Assembly: GCF_001642475.1 (NCBI RefSeq)
Contig: NW_019173989.1
Span: forward strand, 1 to 64,000
Length of the DNA: 64,000 nucleotides
Reading direction: 5' to 3'
Origin: Fonsecaea monophora
Lineage: Eukaryota > Ascomycota > Eurotiomycetes > Chaetothyriales > Herpotrichiellaceae
Both the position numbers and the translations under genes were made by a program. Below are positions 10,324 to 22,483 of the stretch, one piece after another. Every line of letters starts with the position of its first letter. The first letter of the stretch is position 1. Below the pieces are notes generated by a model. It saw only the letters and a program-made list of their open reading frames with translations, was not told the DNA's origin and made no database searches.

Positions 10324-11390
10324 GGTCGATTCGAGAGGCAGTCGATGTGTAGAGGGTGGGTACCAGTCCAGCGGGTCGTGTGTTTTCTCGACTGTGTGGT
10401 CACGGTAGGGATGAGGCAGAGAAGTCACAGGTCAGTGGCGCAATAAAAGAAATCCTGCACTTACTCACATAGAAAGGTTTCAAGAATGATGCTCTCACCG
10501 CGAGACTCAAATTCGATGTCCACATTAGCTTGGTCAATTCGACACAACATTTTGGATACATGTCTTCAATGTCGAAATGATGACGACATGAGACACAGGC
10601 AAGTACATTTGCAGCCCATGGCCCCTATGGGCCAATGCGGAGCAGAAATTGGCTTCCGGACAATCTTCTTGGCACCAATGACCAGCTAGGAACAATAACA
10701 ATGATTGCGGAGTACCAACGACGAGGAGTCCAAGAGGTCGAGGCTGTCGGGAGGCCGTTGTTCCTTACAACTCTCCTTGATTAGAAAAACCATTGGTACG
10801 TGCGTCGACGCAAGTGTCTGACAGAAGTAATCTCCCAATGTCGACGTCTGGACAGCACAAGCACTTTGACGGAGACGGCCCCGTCCGTCAGACAGGACGA
10901 CCTCGGGTAGCCATCCAACCATTCTACCTCGGGTTGCGCGCAGGTCACATTCGAGGGCCGAGCTGCGCGCAATGAGACACTCTGAAGCTCAGGGTTTGCT
11001 CGGTCCTTTGTCTGTCGATGAGATCTTTATCGAACAAAAAAAAAGGCACGGCTACGAGAACCCGGATCTTGTCAGTCTTGCGAGCCTTCCCGCGGATTTC
11101 GAGGCGCATCTACCACGAGTGACCCAGGAGATACCGAGTACTTTTCAAAACGCTAGCGCGCCAACCTATTCATCGGCCGCAGCATTTTGCCGGCGCTCTT
11201 TGAAGTCTTTGCGCTGAAGGCTGATTCGAGGGACTGGACAACGGTATTGGTTTTGCGGGGTCGAGGCCATCTACTCTCCGCGGTGCCTCGGTTCCTGCAT
11301 CTTTATCATTGCCGAATGTAATTCATTAAGGACACTGCTTCACCTTGTTCAGAGTCTGATTCCCGCCACTAGCCTGGGAAAACGACAAGC
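10324..11390. promoter_or_regulatory. Divergent promoter region upstream of Fox2 with three CCTCGG motifs
   Basis: About 1.07 kb between two divergent starts. CCTCGG occurs at 10901-10906, 10927-10932 and 11286-11291, i.e. 490, 464 and 105 bp before the Fox2 ATG. CCTCGG is the known core bound by the fatty-acid-responsive regulators FarA/FarB in Aspergillus nidulans, which induce beta-oxidation genes. That these sites act here is an inference. The small open frame at 10972-11217 is not supported as a gene. Confidence 0.55.
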
Positions 11391-14278
11391 ATGGCTTCAC
11401 AGTTGCGGTACGATAACCAAGTCGCCATCGTCACCGGCGCCGGCAACGGCTTAGGAAAGCAATATGCCAAATTTCTTGCCGCACGCGGCGCAAAGGTCGT
11501 GGTCAACGATCTAGGTGGGACTTTCAATGGCAACGATGCTGGTGGCAGAGGCGATTCCAAGGTCGCGGACGTTGTGGTCAAGGAGATCAGGGATGCTGGT
11601 GGTGTTGCTGTGGCCAACTATGATGCCGTCCAGAACGGCGACAGAATTGTCAAGACTGCAATTGATGCGTTCGGGAGAGTCGACATCCTCATCAACAACG
11701 CCGGGATCCTGCGCGACATCACTCTTAGAAATATGAAGCTCGAAGACTGGGATCGCATTGTCGATGTCCACGTCCATGGCGCTTTCAAAACAGCACGAGC
11801 CGCGTGGCCTTACATGCGCAAGCAGAAGTACGGTCGAATCATCAACACTTCATCGTCATCTGGTCTTTTCGGGAACTTCGGACAGAGCAATTATGCGGCA
11901 GCAAAGATGGCCCTAGTCGGCTTCAGCGAGACATTGGCCAAAGAAGGAGCGAAATACAACATCACTTGCAATGTACTTGCTCCCGGCGCAGCTAGTAGAC
12001 TAACGCAGACGGTCTGGACGCAAGACATGATGGATGTCATGAAACCCGATTGGGTCGTCCCACTCGTGGGCGTCCTGGTCAATGAGAAGTGTCACGAGAA
12101 TGGAAGCATCTTTGAGGCTGCAGCGGGTCATTACAGCAAAATCCGGTGGGAGCGCAGCAAAGGATTTCTCGCACGCCCTGAAGACTTGACCGCCGATCTA
12201 GTGCTTGAAAACTGGGGGAAAGTTGTAAACTGGGCTGGTGCCGAGCATCCAAACGAAACTGCCAATGTCTTACAATTCCTCGACGAGGCCAAAAAATTGC
12301 CGAAGACCAGCGCGCAAGCCGGCAACCGGGTGAATTTTTCAGGCAGAGTCGTCTTGGTAACTGGTGCTGGTGCCGGACTGGGCAGAGCATACAGTCTTCA
12401 TTTCGCTCAACTAGGTGCAAAGGTTGCAGTCAACGATGTCAAGAATGCCGAGAAGGTCGCCAATGAGATCAAGGCCCGAGGAGGCGAAGCAATTGCCATA
12501 GCATTGTCCGTCGAGGATGGAGCATCCATTGTGAAGAAAGTGGTGGATACCTATGGCCGTATTGATGTCGTGGTCAACAATGCCGGTATCCTGGGAGACA
12601 AGGCTTTCGCTAATATGACAGATGAGCAATGGTATTCAGTCATGAATATTCACCTGAGGGGAACGTACCTCGTTACCAGAGCAGCATTTCCCATTATGCT
12701 CAAGCAGAAGTATGGACGTATCGTCAACATCACCAGCACGAGCGGCGTCTATGGAAACTTTGGACAGGCTAATTATGCCGCTGCGGTGAGTCTGCTCCTT
12801 CGTTTGTCATGAGATCTGCACACTGACGACACTGGCATAGAAATGTGGCATAGTCGGCTTTACGAAGACCATCGCTCGAGAAGGCGCCAAATATAACATC
12901 GTGGTCAACTCACTCGCTCCAACAGCAGGGACGAATATGACTCGCACCGTCTGGCCCGAGAAGGTTGTCGAAGCCGTCAGACCTGAATATGTCGCACCTG
13001 TTGTTGCTGCACTTTGCAGCGAGAAACCTCCGGCGACTGGACAGCTCGTTGAATCTGGCGGCGGGTGGGTCGCAGTCACGCGCTGGCAGAGAGCTAGGGG
13101 CGTTGACTTTGACATTGAAAAAGGAGTCCCGAGCGTGGAACAGCTTGCGGAAGTAAGTCACGACGAGCGGTATACTAAAATTGATAGACGCTGACAAACT
13201 ATATAGACATTCCCGGAGATCTGCAATTTTGACAATGGGAAAGCAGACAATCCGGAAGATCCACAAGACGGCAACAAGTACTCCATGGGCAACGTGATGA
13301 AAGTCCCCAAGTTTGTAAGGAGCAAAGGCGTTGAAAATTGGGTGATGGCTGAAGCTAACCATGTCCTAGGCCGAAGCCTTGTCGCCAGGAAAGAGCGTCA
13401 ACCGCAAATATATCGCCAAAATCAACGAAGCCATATCCATGAAGCCTATCAAATCAACCTACACCTATGATGATCGAGAAGTCATTTTGTACAACCTCTC
13501 CATGGGCGCCCACCGAACTGACCTCGACCTTGTGTATGAGGGCTCTCCGAACTTCCAGGTGCTTCCTACTTTCGGCATTGTTCCGACGTATTTCTCGACC
13601 ACGCCCTGGCAGGTGAAGGACATCGTCCCCAACTACGACCAACGCATGCTCCTTCACGGAGAGCAATACTTGGAGATCAAACAGTTCCCCATCCCAACAT
13701 CGGGTACGCTGACGACGGAAGCACACCTGGTAGAGGTTGTGGACAAAGGAAATGCCGCCCTCGTCAGAAGGGGTGCCACTACGGTTGACAGCGCAGGCAG
13801 ACCCGTCTTCTACAACGAAAGTGTATCATTTATCCGGGGAGCAGGCAATTTTGGTGGTCAGCGCAAACCTTCTGATCGCGGCGCCGCCACGGCCTTGAAT
13901 GCCGCACCGTCTCGTACGCCGGACAAGGTCGTTGAGGAAAAGACGTCGGAAGATCTTGCAGCAATCTATCGGCTCTTGGGCGACCGTAACCCGCTCCATA
14001 TCGACCCGAAATTCTCCGCCGTCGGTGGATTCAAAGATCCCATTCTCCATGGCCTTGCGACGTTCGGAATTACAGGGAAGCACGTATTCCAGGCGTATGG
14101 ACCATTCAAGAACATCAAGGTCAGATTCAGCGGCACGGTCTTGCCAGGACAGACCATTGTGACGGAAATGTGGAAGGAGGGAGGAAAGATTGTGTACCAG
14201 GCGAAAGTCAAGGAGACGGGCAAATCTTGCATCAGCAACGCCGCAGTAGAATTGTTGCAGGGCGGTTCAAAATTGTAA
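11391..14278 (+). CDS. fox2: Peroxisomal multifunctional beta-oxidation enzyme (enoyl-CoA hydratase 2 / 3-hydroxyacyl-CoA dehydrogenase)
   Basis: Exons 11391-12785, 12841-13152, 13207-13314 and 13370-14278 encode 907 aa, the normal length for fungal Fox2. It hydrates trans-2-enoyl-CoA and oxidises (3R)-hydroxyacyl-CoA in peroxisomal beta-oxidation. Two short-chain dehydrogenase domains: the first with nucleotide motif TGAGNGLG (15-22), NNAG and YAAAK (Y168, K172); the second with TGAGAGLG (324-331) and Y462...K466. The C-terminal MaoC-like hydratase 2 domain has DRNPLHIDP (about 810-818). The last three residues are SKL, a canonical PTS1 peroxisome signal. Intron 1 falls exactly between A465 and the catalytic K466. 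No defects seen. It is convergent with the FacB-type gene. Confidence 0.96.
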
Positions 14279-15198
14279 GTGGGGGCGGGTGATGCTGTAG
14301 TAATCTTGACAATCTCTGAAAATCATAGTCTGTGTCTCGTACCAAGGGTAGTAGCCCATATCGTTCTGTGTATGTAACCTACGATCTCTCATTGTATTCG
14401 CGATGGTTCGAAGTTGGATATGGCAGAAAGTCGACACACACATACCTAGATCAGAAACACTGTGTCGAGCAGCTTGTGGACCAGGGACGCCTTTCTGGGC
14501 CGTTCATACATTCAGATCACCTGCATATCTCTTGGTGACCCATGCATGACAGTACATAAGTATTACTCGTAAATCCCAGATTCCTTGGTGGAGACGCAAC
14601 TAGTCCGAAAATGCAGTAGATTATTCTAGAAATGGCTGTGACGCTAGCCTGAACAGAAATGGGCAACTTAAAGCTAAAGTCATTACTATCCACGACCATG
14701 CTTGCATGCCTTCATAATTTCATGGTCATATGGGCAGGTATGAACTCGAACATTGGTGACTAGTATGCTCACAAACCAAACAATACTCCAATGGACTGAA
14801 ACCCAAGTTCGAAGGAAATAATACGTATTGTGACTGTACAGTCAAAAACTATAAACACAGTGTGCTTTGATTCCGCCTCGCACTGATAGATCTAGAGTAC
14901 CTCTTGCTACTACTTGCTGCACATGTCAATTTTGCCTCCGTGCCACCCATTTCAAAGCATCCCTTTCAACCTTTTCAACTTTGGTATCATCGCCACGGAC
15001 TCCTTTCTTATTCCAGGTGGCAGCCTGCCTCAAGTCCAAACAGCATCGGGGTATATACGGTACTTTGTCGTCAGGCATTTTTCGTCACCATACAACCATT
15101 TTGAAACATTTCTCGCTCTCTGCAAAAAGAAGCACACCATTCCAGAGCATCCATCCATTGCGCACAGTCACTCAACTTGCACCGACTCAAATAGAAGC
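14279..15198. other. Convergent spacer between Fox2 and the FacB-type gene
   Basis: 920 bp holding both 3' flanks. No gene is supported; the open frames at 14867-15276 overlap each other and show no family features. Confidence 0.5.
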
Positions 15199-17961
15199 TT
15201 AAGCCTCGACCTCGTGAAAATCAAACTCATCGTCCACCGGGATAGTAATGCCCCGGTATGTTTCCGGGAGGTCTAGGCCGTCGCCTGTGGCCGTTGAACC
15301 ATTGTGGCTCCCTGCAGTGCTGAACAGGAAATCGTCGCCGCTAGTCAATGATTCCTCAGAAAAGCTGAGTAGGCTTTGAGGTACAGGTGCTTTTGTTACA
15401 AAATCCATTCCGGAGAGATGCCACGCGTCCGGAGTCCATTCGTTGCTTGGTATCTGATAGAGCGAATGGCTACCAGCTTGTAGGTCCTGGTAGATCGCTG
15501 GGTTCGTAGGGTCGAAACCGTCTAGAAGGTTTTCCCAACCAGAATCGGGGAGGGTGGGTGTCGGCTGTTTCTTCGGAGGTAGCATCGTGCTCGACGAGGT
15601 CCTGGTTTGCGAATCGCCGAATTCGTCACCAAGAGGTAGGTAATCCAGGTTGATTGTTGGAGTGCCTAACGGCCCCGGTGCATTGACTTGGCGGGGTGAG
15701 GGAGTAGCTGCGGGTAGAACCGGTGCTGATCGGGTCGAAGACAGGCTAACAGTGCTGGCAGTGCGGTTAGCTGGGCTAAGGGAAGTCGGTCCGGTCTGTG
15801 TCACTGTTGCACGCCGGTTGGGGTCCTCTGGCTTTCCTTTGTTGCTGAACGAGGACCATCGGGATGCGATAGCTTGTAGCTGCTTGCGGGTAGATTTTGA
15901 CTTGGTTTCTGTAGGAGCTTGCATTGTACAAGGTGCATTTTGCGTTCCAGCAATAGTTTGTTCTGCACTTAGTGTTGAAGTTGGTCGCGTTTCGAGCGCC
16001 ATGAAGCAGGTCGCAATCTTCTGGAACTCCATTGCAGCTGGGGCATTCTCAATCTGCAGCATGCCCACGAGCATCGTCAGTGACTTCTGGTTGTCTTTGG
16101 CGAGTTTGCTGTCATCTTCCAAATCAAGCGACTGCCAGAGAATCGCCAGGCCCGAGGTCAAAAGTAGATCGGCCTGATTCAATGGGAAGGTGTAATTCAT
16201 GCGGCGCTCCAACAGAAGATCAAGGATCTGAAGCACATGCTTGCCAGCGGCTGCCAGCACGATGCCTGCCGCGGAAGAAGCGCTTCCAGATGCGTGGCAG
16301 AGTAACGGTCGGTGTATCAAACTCCTGATGTAGAAATAGGCAAGAGACTGTGGAGCAATTAGAATTTCAATTCGTGTGTAGGACAGCGACCACATACCAA
16401 TAGCGGCGATCTGCAGCCGATCAAATTCGTCGCAGGCTTGTCATTACAGAATCGCAAGCGGAGATGCTCGGGTAATTCCTCTGACCATTGGTCAAGCTCA
16501 TCGGAAAGCGCGTGAAGCTTGGTCAATGAGAGCTGATAGCTAGCTTTGGCAGGGTACAGAGTGTCCAAAGCCTTGGACAGAATTCTGGAAATACGGAACA
16601 AAGCAAGCGCGCTCGAAATCTTTGTCAATTCGCCGGGGAGAGTGGGAGAGAAACCTTGAGTGCTGAGGTTCTCGTCGTCGACGTCAGCTGGGTATTCTGT
16701 TGTTATATCGCAGTCTCGGAAAAGTACTGGAGTACCAGTCGCGGCGGATATGAACCTGGGAGGTGTCAGTCAGCTGAGGCCCACTCCAAAAAGGGTTGCA
16801 GAGAGGCGTTGAGGTCGAGAAGAGGACTTACTTGTCGAGAACATATTGACACCAAAACACCTTCTTCCTGGTCTCGGCCTCGAGAGGCGACAGGCTCTGA
16901 TATTTGTGCCCTTGATGAAGCTCGAGCTCGTGGCACATGGTGACTGCGATGCCACGATGCCGCGCCAGATGGGTGTAGTCTGCGCGCAGCATATAGCAAA
17001 TCTGAGCTAGCACATGGCATTGGAGGGTTGGTAGAGAAGCATTAGAAGATGTCGAGTAGAGAGCCTTGCGCCACTGTGTCTCGTAGGACGGGGTATTCTT
17101 TTTTGGGGTAGATATGTTGGAAAGGGCAGCAATTTCGAAAATTAGAAACAGTTGGGCGTATGCCTGTTTGTTACTCTGCCAATTACCCGACTCAGGATTG
17201 GCGAGATATTGCTCATAAACGCGGAGGAATGTTGGTCGATGGAGGATCGGCAACAACGGTTGCCACTCTTGGAAGAAGAGATCTTTTTAAAGTTAGTATG
17301 ATGAACGCGGAACGGTGAGAGAGGTGGTGGTCCACGTACTTATGTATTGATCAGAATGAAGCCTGGGGGGTACTTTTGGGCCCGGGGTTGTGGATCGACG
17401 AGCTGGCTGAATGGCTTTCTGCAGGGCTGATGAGGAGATTCCAGTGGTTTGTCGGCCGGCTTCTTGGACCTTTTGGTCAAAGGCCTCAATGAAGGAGGGT
17501 GTGGTAGAGGAACCAGTCGAGGTGGCTTTGGGCTGCACAGGCGCAGGAATTTCCACATGCAGCACTTCTTCCCTCGCCGATTCGACTTCGGCCTTTACCT
17601 GTGCAGCGTGTGCAGGCGACAAGGAAGCCGAACCTTTGCGAGAGGGAGAGAAACTGTGGATGCGAGACAGCATGTCGATCTTCTCGTCCTTCTCGTCCAA
17701 CAGCTCCTTGAGCTCCCGAACCTCAGCCTCAAGACCACGAACGCGGTCTTCCAATGATTCCGTGTAGCCTCGTGGAAAGGCCCTGCGACTCAGCTTGTCA
17801 CTGGTCTTACACTCGAAGCCAACGTTGGCACATTGAGTACAGCATGGTCTGACGCCGTCGCAGCGAATCTTCTTACTGCGACACCTGTCACAAGCTTGCG
17901 CGATCCTGCTCTGCGTACTGCTCCCCACTCGAATCATCTTCATCGGCAGGATGCCGGGCAT
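15199..17961 (-). CDS. facB: Zn2Cys6 transcription factor, FacB/Cat8 type (acetate and gluconeogenic regulator)
   Basis: Exons on the minus strand 17340-17961, 16832-17282, 16398-16755 and 15199-16347 encode 859 aa; A. nidulans FacB is about the same size. FacB/Cat8 proteins activate acetyl-CoA synthetase, glyoxylate-cycle and gluconeogenic genes. The zinc cluster is at residues 24-51 (C24, C27, C34, C41, C44, C51) in [19 protein letters not shown], followed by the near-invariant linker [18 protein letters not shown] and a coiled coil (about 67-96). The central fungal transcription-factor homology domain starts at the spliced junction [39 protein letters not shown] is also typical. The C-terminal about 250 residues are S/T/P-rich and acidic at the end, a probable activation region. 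Introns are 57, 76 and 50 nt, the first with a TACTAAC branch site. Confidence 0.9.
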
Positions 17962-19722
17962 CGTGATGGACTGTGTTGGGCCTGTGACCGACGTGTTTCA
18001 ATTCTTGCAGACCTCATATAAAGTACAGTGCGCTAGATAGTTCGTTCTGGTAGAGGAAGAATAGAAGGAAGTCGTCTTGGAGCAGGGGAGTTTTGGTGCC
18101 AAAGGTCTAGAATTCTGCGAGAGGGAGGATCGAATGCAGGAGACAAGGACACTCGAGGGGGCAACAGAGAGATTATGACAACATGTCACCCGAGCGCGAC
18201 ACGGAGAGATTCGTTGGAAGTGTGTTCGAGAAAGATCAGGGCGAGGACAAGCGTCAATTGGTTAAATTGGGTTGGACGGAGGTTAGACAGGGTCGAGTAA
18301 TCTGCAAGGAGGGTGGGATCTGCTTGTCTGGGGTTAAGGGTGGTCTGAATGAAGTTTTCTCTTCTCGTGTTCGCGTGCCAAAAGAGAGGTCGTTGGTGTC
18401 TGGATGGTGAGAGAGGAATACGTTCCGATGCAACCAAAATATGGACCAGTGTGAGAGTTGTGTGTCGCAGCTGGATGGCCTTGGGGGGCTAGGCTGGGGA
18501 TGCGGTTCGGGGCATGGAGCGAGGAAAGAACAGCGCGGGGTGTGAAGGTTTTGTTGAGGACCCCGAGGATGAGCCCGCGATTACAAGGGCTAAGAGGGGC
18601 TAGGGGTGCCTGGACGACACCAAGGAGGCCTAGTCTATAGAACCCAACACCGGCTGTCCCGTCGACCTTTTCCCATCAAGTGGGTTCAACGTCTAAGCTA
18701 GGGCTGTCTATCATCATCACATTGTGGTCAAAGCCGCCTAATTCATCTTGAGGTCAGAGCTCTGTTCTCCTTCATCGAAGCATATTCTGTGCCTTTACCT
18801 TTTCTCCCAGCCCGTTTCCATTTCCCCGCAACTTCAGACGGGGCCCCAGCAGGAGCAAGTAGAGGAACAAGATCGGCAGAAGGGCAAGGAGCCCCAGAAT
18901 AGGGTTTTCGAATCGACGTCTGCAACGCGGCCACCTCAGTGAGATGGGCTTGGAGGGCTTGGGATCCAATCAGATCCCGAGAAAGCCCTTCTGCTTCCCT
19001 ACACCCGAGTAATGACCGCACAGATGGGTGACTTTGGCTAACATCATGCGATCGCCTTCCACCACTGAAAACTTGTCTCTAGCTCTCGCTGGGTCAAATC
19101 GGCCGCTGGCGCACCTGTTTCGTTCGCTTAGAATCGCCCAGTCCTTGCTGATGGGCTAGCGGAACCGCACAAAACAAACACCCCACCATAGCAATCCAGA
19201 ATACCGAGAATGTAGGTGGCAACGGCAATGATGTTCGGAGGACATACTTGCTGGTGCTCTGGCCTTTGGCGAACTCCATGTTGAGACTTACTCGTTTCTT
19301 TTTTTTTCTGCAGCAGAGAGCCTCCATCTCAACTCGGGCTGCTTCGAGATCGCTTGTCGTTGCAGCTCCGTCCCCTGTCCGCCTATGACTCCTTGAAGAC
19401 GGCCCCATGGACGAACGGAAAGCGTGCGGAAAATCCCCAGATTAAGCCACATTTCTGTGCGAGTCGCTCTGATCCGTCCGCTCCGTTCGAAAGACAAGGG
19501 AGGACAAGCGTTAGGGTTTGTCTGAGAAGTCTGAAAGCCACAGGAGGTTGCTGTCAGCCCACTCTGGTGCAGAGGGGCCTCGAACTCTGTACTTTGATTT
19601 GGTGGCTCACACCACTCCATGATGCATTTCCGAGCTGATCCGCTTTCAATACGCAAGACTGGATAAGCATTCCTTTGGTACGGATCTCTAAACATATGGC
19701 GTCTGTGCCACGAGGGTTTCTC
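17962..19722. other. FacB-type promoter and intergenic region
   Basis: 1.76 kb. It contains the 5' flank of the FacB-type gene, including one CCGAGG (reverse complement of CCTCGG) at 18563-18568, about 600 bp upstream of the start. A hydrophobic frame on the minus strand at 18772-18969 (LGLLALLPILFLYLLLLGP) starts at TTG directly after a stop, and the frame at 19094-19408 is ambiguous; neither could be built into a credible gene. Confidence 0.4.
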
Positions 19723-21321
19723 TCATGAAAAGTCATCTGGGGTATTATTTGGCGACTCCGTGCTGCAGTTGCCTTGTGCCAAGTAGTCACGGACAATGGA
19801 TGACTTCAGGAGCTGTGACTTCTGCAGGGATGTTAGCAAACAAAACTAGTCACACATGTCGTATCCGTGGGAACGTACCTCTCCCTCGAGCGTCTCATAC
19901 GCCCTGGTCAGGAGCTCCATTTCCAGGCTCCGAAGTTTTCCGATCGCCCCATATACAGAATGCCTGACTTGATCGCTGCAATCAGTGTTGTCATATTGCT
20001 CTTCACATTCGGCGAGGCGTGATCCCTGATCTTCAATCCTTTCTTGGATTGTGACTGTCGCTCGCAGGACGAAGATGTCTCGGAGGTGATCTGCCAGCAA
20101 TACCGACTGTAATAAAGTGTCTGTTGCGAGTGCCTGACCTTTCCATGAAGCCTTCAGCTCCGTATCTCCGTCGATAGTCTGCTCCACTCGAAAATCTAGA
20201 CCGTCTTCCTCGTTGATGCATGCCCACCAGACAAAAGTGCTCTCCCACTGTACCTGATTTGAATCATCCACATAAATGCGGACCCCTGGCGCTGCTTGCG
20301 CGAACTGGATTTTGGCCAGTCGCAGAGGGTCGTCGGATGGAATGGACAAATTCAGGAATATTTCCCTAGCACTGTTCGCGTGCTCTTCTAGAAACCCGTA
20401 TGAAAACAGCATTTCACATGCGCCGCCGCAGCCATACATTATGGTAATCTCGTCTCCTTTGGGGATATGTCTGTCATCTCGTACGACGAGCAGCACGGAT
20501 CCTGAGTCTTCATCCACTTCGAATCTGGCGTTATACCGGTCGTCCGAGGCATGATTCGCCATGTCAATGATTGGAACCATGCCGACGCCTCTGCTTTGGG
20601 GCAGCTCCAGTGCACGAGAGCGGTACATTGCATCTGCAAGTTTCCAGTCTTCTAGGGTCAAACAATCTGCGCTTTCACTCCACCAGATCTCTTGGCACCA
20701 GGGGATTTTTGCAGTCGCGGCTTTTAAATTGTCGAATTCCCGTTCCAGACTGATCAATTTCTGGCTCACAGCGTCCGAGAGAGAGGTCCCCACGAGTAAT
20801 TCTCTTTCCTCAGCTGTGTAGAAAGTTGGCAGCGGGATTGAATGTGGAAGCATTTTGACGTAGCCGGCAAAAGGATTGTTGAATCCCAAACCGTGGCTTG
20901 GAGAGCTCGGACTGTTGATCGTCATTTGGTAGACGAGAAATAGTAGCACTGCTGTTCGAGGATTCTGGGAATCCGTTCGATGTGTCAGTATCATGTAAAG
21001 TAGACCTACCTGCTGGAGGTTTGAGATACGCCGTCGCCTGGGACCTACCTGAACTAGGAGAGCTGCCGCCTCAATGAGCTCCTTCAGGCTCTGGTCTGCC
21101 TTGGCATATTGCTCGATTCGCTCTTTGGATAGAACCAGCTCGCGAGGCACAGCAACGAGGGGCTTTCCCTGACCATGTTCACCTTTTGCGAGCAGGCCAC
21201 CACCTTTGTCAGTACCATCCTCTCTGATGATATGCGGCTCGATCGACGTCTCTAGGAGCTGAACATCATTGAAATGGGCCCATACATGCAAATCCTCAAG
21301 CGGTAGAGAAGACTGCCTCAT
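19723..21321 (-). CDS. SET-domain protein, lysine methyltransferase-like (Rubisco LSMT / SETD type)
   Basis: Exons 21049-21321, 19879-20964 and 19723-19821 encode 485 aa. It is likely an S-adenosylmethionine-dependent protein lysine methyltransferase of the non-histone SET group (LSMT, SETD3/SETD6, yeast Rkm). The N-terminal GGGLLAKGEHGQG (39-51) is the first SET motif; GMVPIIDMANHASD with N228-H229 and GDEITIMYG (261-269) are the AdoMet and catalytic core motifs. A helical C-terminal substrate-binding-like region follows. The first intron (84 nt, 20965-21048) is open and in frame, so retention would add 28 residues; I remove it because LLVQ then joins NPRTAVLLFLVYQMT as in the family. The second intron (57 nt, TTGCTAAC branch site) gives the C-terminus ending PDDFS. 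The substrate cannot be told. Confidence 0.85.
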
Positions 21322-21530
21322 ATTGCGGTCCCAGCAAGGTCGGTGGATCGTGATTTGGTATCAAGTCTATGCTGCTTGTCTCAACATCAAGACACTTGAT
21401 ATTCCCATGGCGGTGGTTGTCGGGAAATATCGGACGGACTGGGGCATCAAGGCTTGGCACTCGGTGGAGCATAGCACTCACATGTGCAGAAATCCGCCCA
21501 AGACCCGGAAGTAAAAGAAGCTGCCATTGT

Positions 21531-21630
21531 CTCAGCTTCCCAGACCCTTGGCGCGGCGCCTACGGCGTTTAGCTCAACGCTAAACCTTTTCCTCCGGAAA
21601 AGGCCTTCGCCAGAAGGGTCTGGAAGCTAA
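21531..21630. repeat. Nested inverted-repeat (foldback) cluster at the island edge
   Basis: AGCTTCCCAGACCCTTGGCG (21531-21550) pairs with CGCCAGAAGGGTCTGGAAGCT (about 21609-21629). Inside it are smaller hairpins: TTTAGCtcaaCGCTAAA and CCTTTTCctcCGGAAAAGG, and GGCGCggCGCCTACGGCG. The structure lies between the 5' side of the SET gene and the AT-rich island. Confidence 0.7.
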
Positions 21631-22448
21631 TACGTGAAAACACCCTAGTCTCGCGTTCGCGTTAGTGTAGAGACACTAAAACCCATCGCGTTCGTACATT
21701 ATCGTCGATCCTAGTAATAACGCTATAGAATCACAGTATAAAATATATGTATAACTTATTCCTTTTAATTAGGGCTATTAGACGCACTTTTCAGAATTTT
21801 AAAGTGACGCTACGTTATACAGTTATCCTACATAGTATACTTTTTTCGATCGATCCATAAGCCTTTAAATCGTGATAGATATGCTAGAAAAGGTCCAGCT
21901 GTATTAGTGACGGTACTAATATATCGAGAAATAGTATATAACCAGCCCTACTAAGATTCGTACAGCCCCGAAGAGTATCCAGTAATATATAATCGATTTT
22001 CGGTCGTTCCTATAGGTTCCGTATAAGACTTCTAAGTCGTCCTAGATTCCGCTTCTCCTCTACCCCCCTAAGATCATAATACTAATACTAGAATTACGTA
22101 GACGGTTTAGCGTATTTACGGATATAAATCTCGGACTTATTAAATATCGGCGCTTTACTCGCTACTTAAGTATAACTAAGACACTATTTTATATACTCTA
22201 ACTAGTGCTAGTAAAAGTCTCATTAGATAAATATATCTAATCTTCTATCCCGGTAGCTAGATACTTTATATCATCCCTCTTACCCGACTTAGAAAAGAAT
22301 AGGTATAGAAGGTTACAGTACTCGATGACCTTAATAAGTTTCTACTCTACGATAAAATAAATACTACGCCGAGTAGGTCCTAACTCCGCGAGGCTCTTAC
22401 TATAAAGTCTTATATACATCGTAGGTGGATTTCATCGATTAAATAGCT

Positions 22449-22483
22449 ATTTTATAGATCTACCGACGGTGGATCTATAAAAT
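22449..22483. repeat. Palindrome copy 1 of six (35 bp)
   Basis: ATTTTATAGATC, a 11-bp spacer, then GATCTATAAAAT; perfect arms. Confidence 0.85.

Noticed and set aside
10972..11217. 81-codon + strand frame in the Fox2 upstream region
   Set aside because: It has an ATG but no family feature, and it lies in the promoter next to CCTCGG motifs.
18772..18969. Hydrophobic small-protein frame, minus strand
   Set aside because: It starts at TTG right after a stop. A splice to the frame at 19094-19408 was considered, but no good donor and acceptor pair was found.
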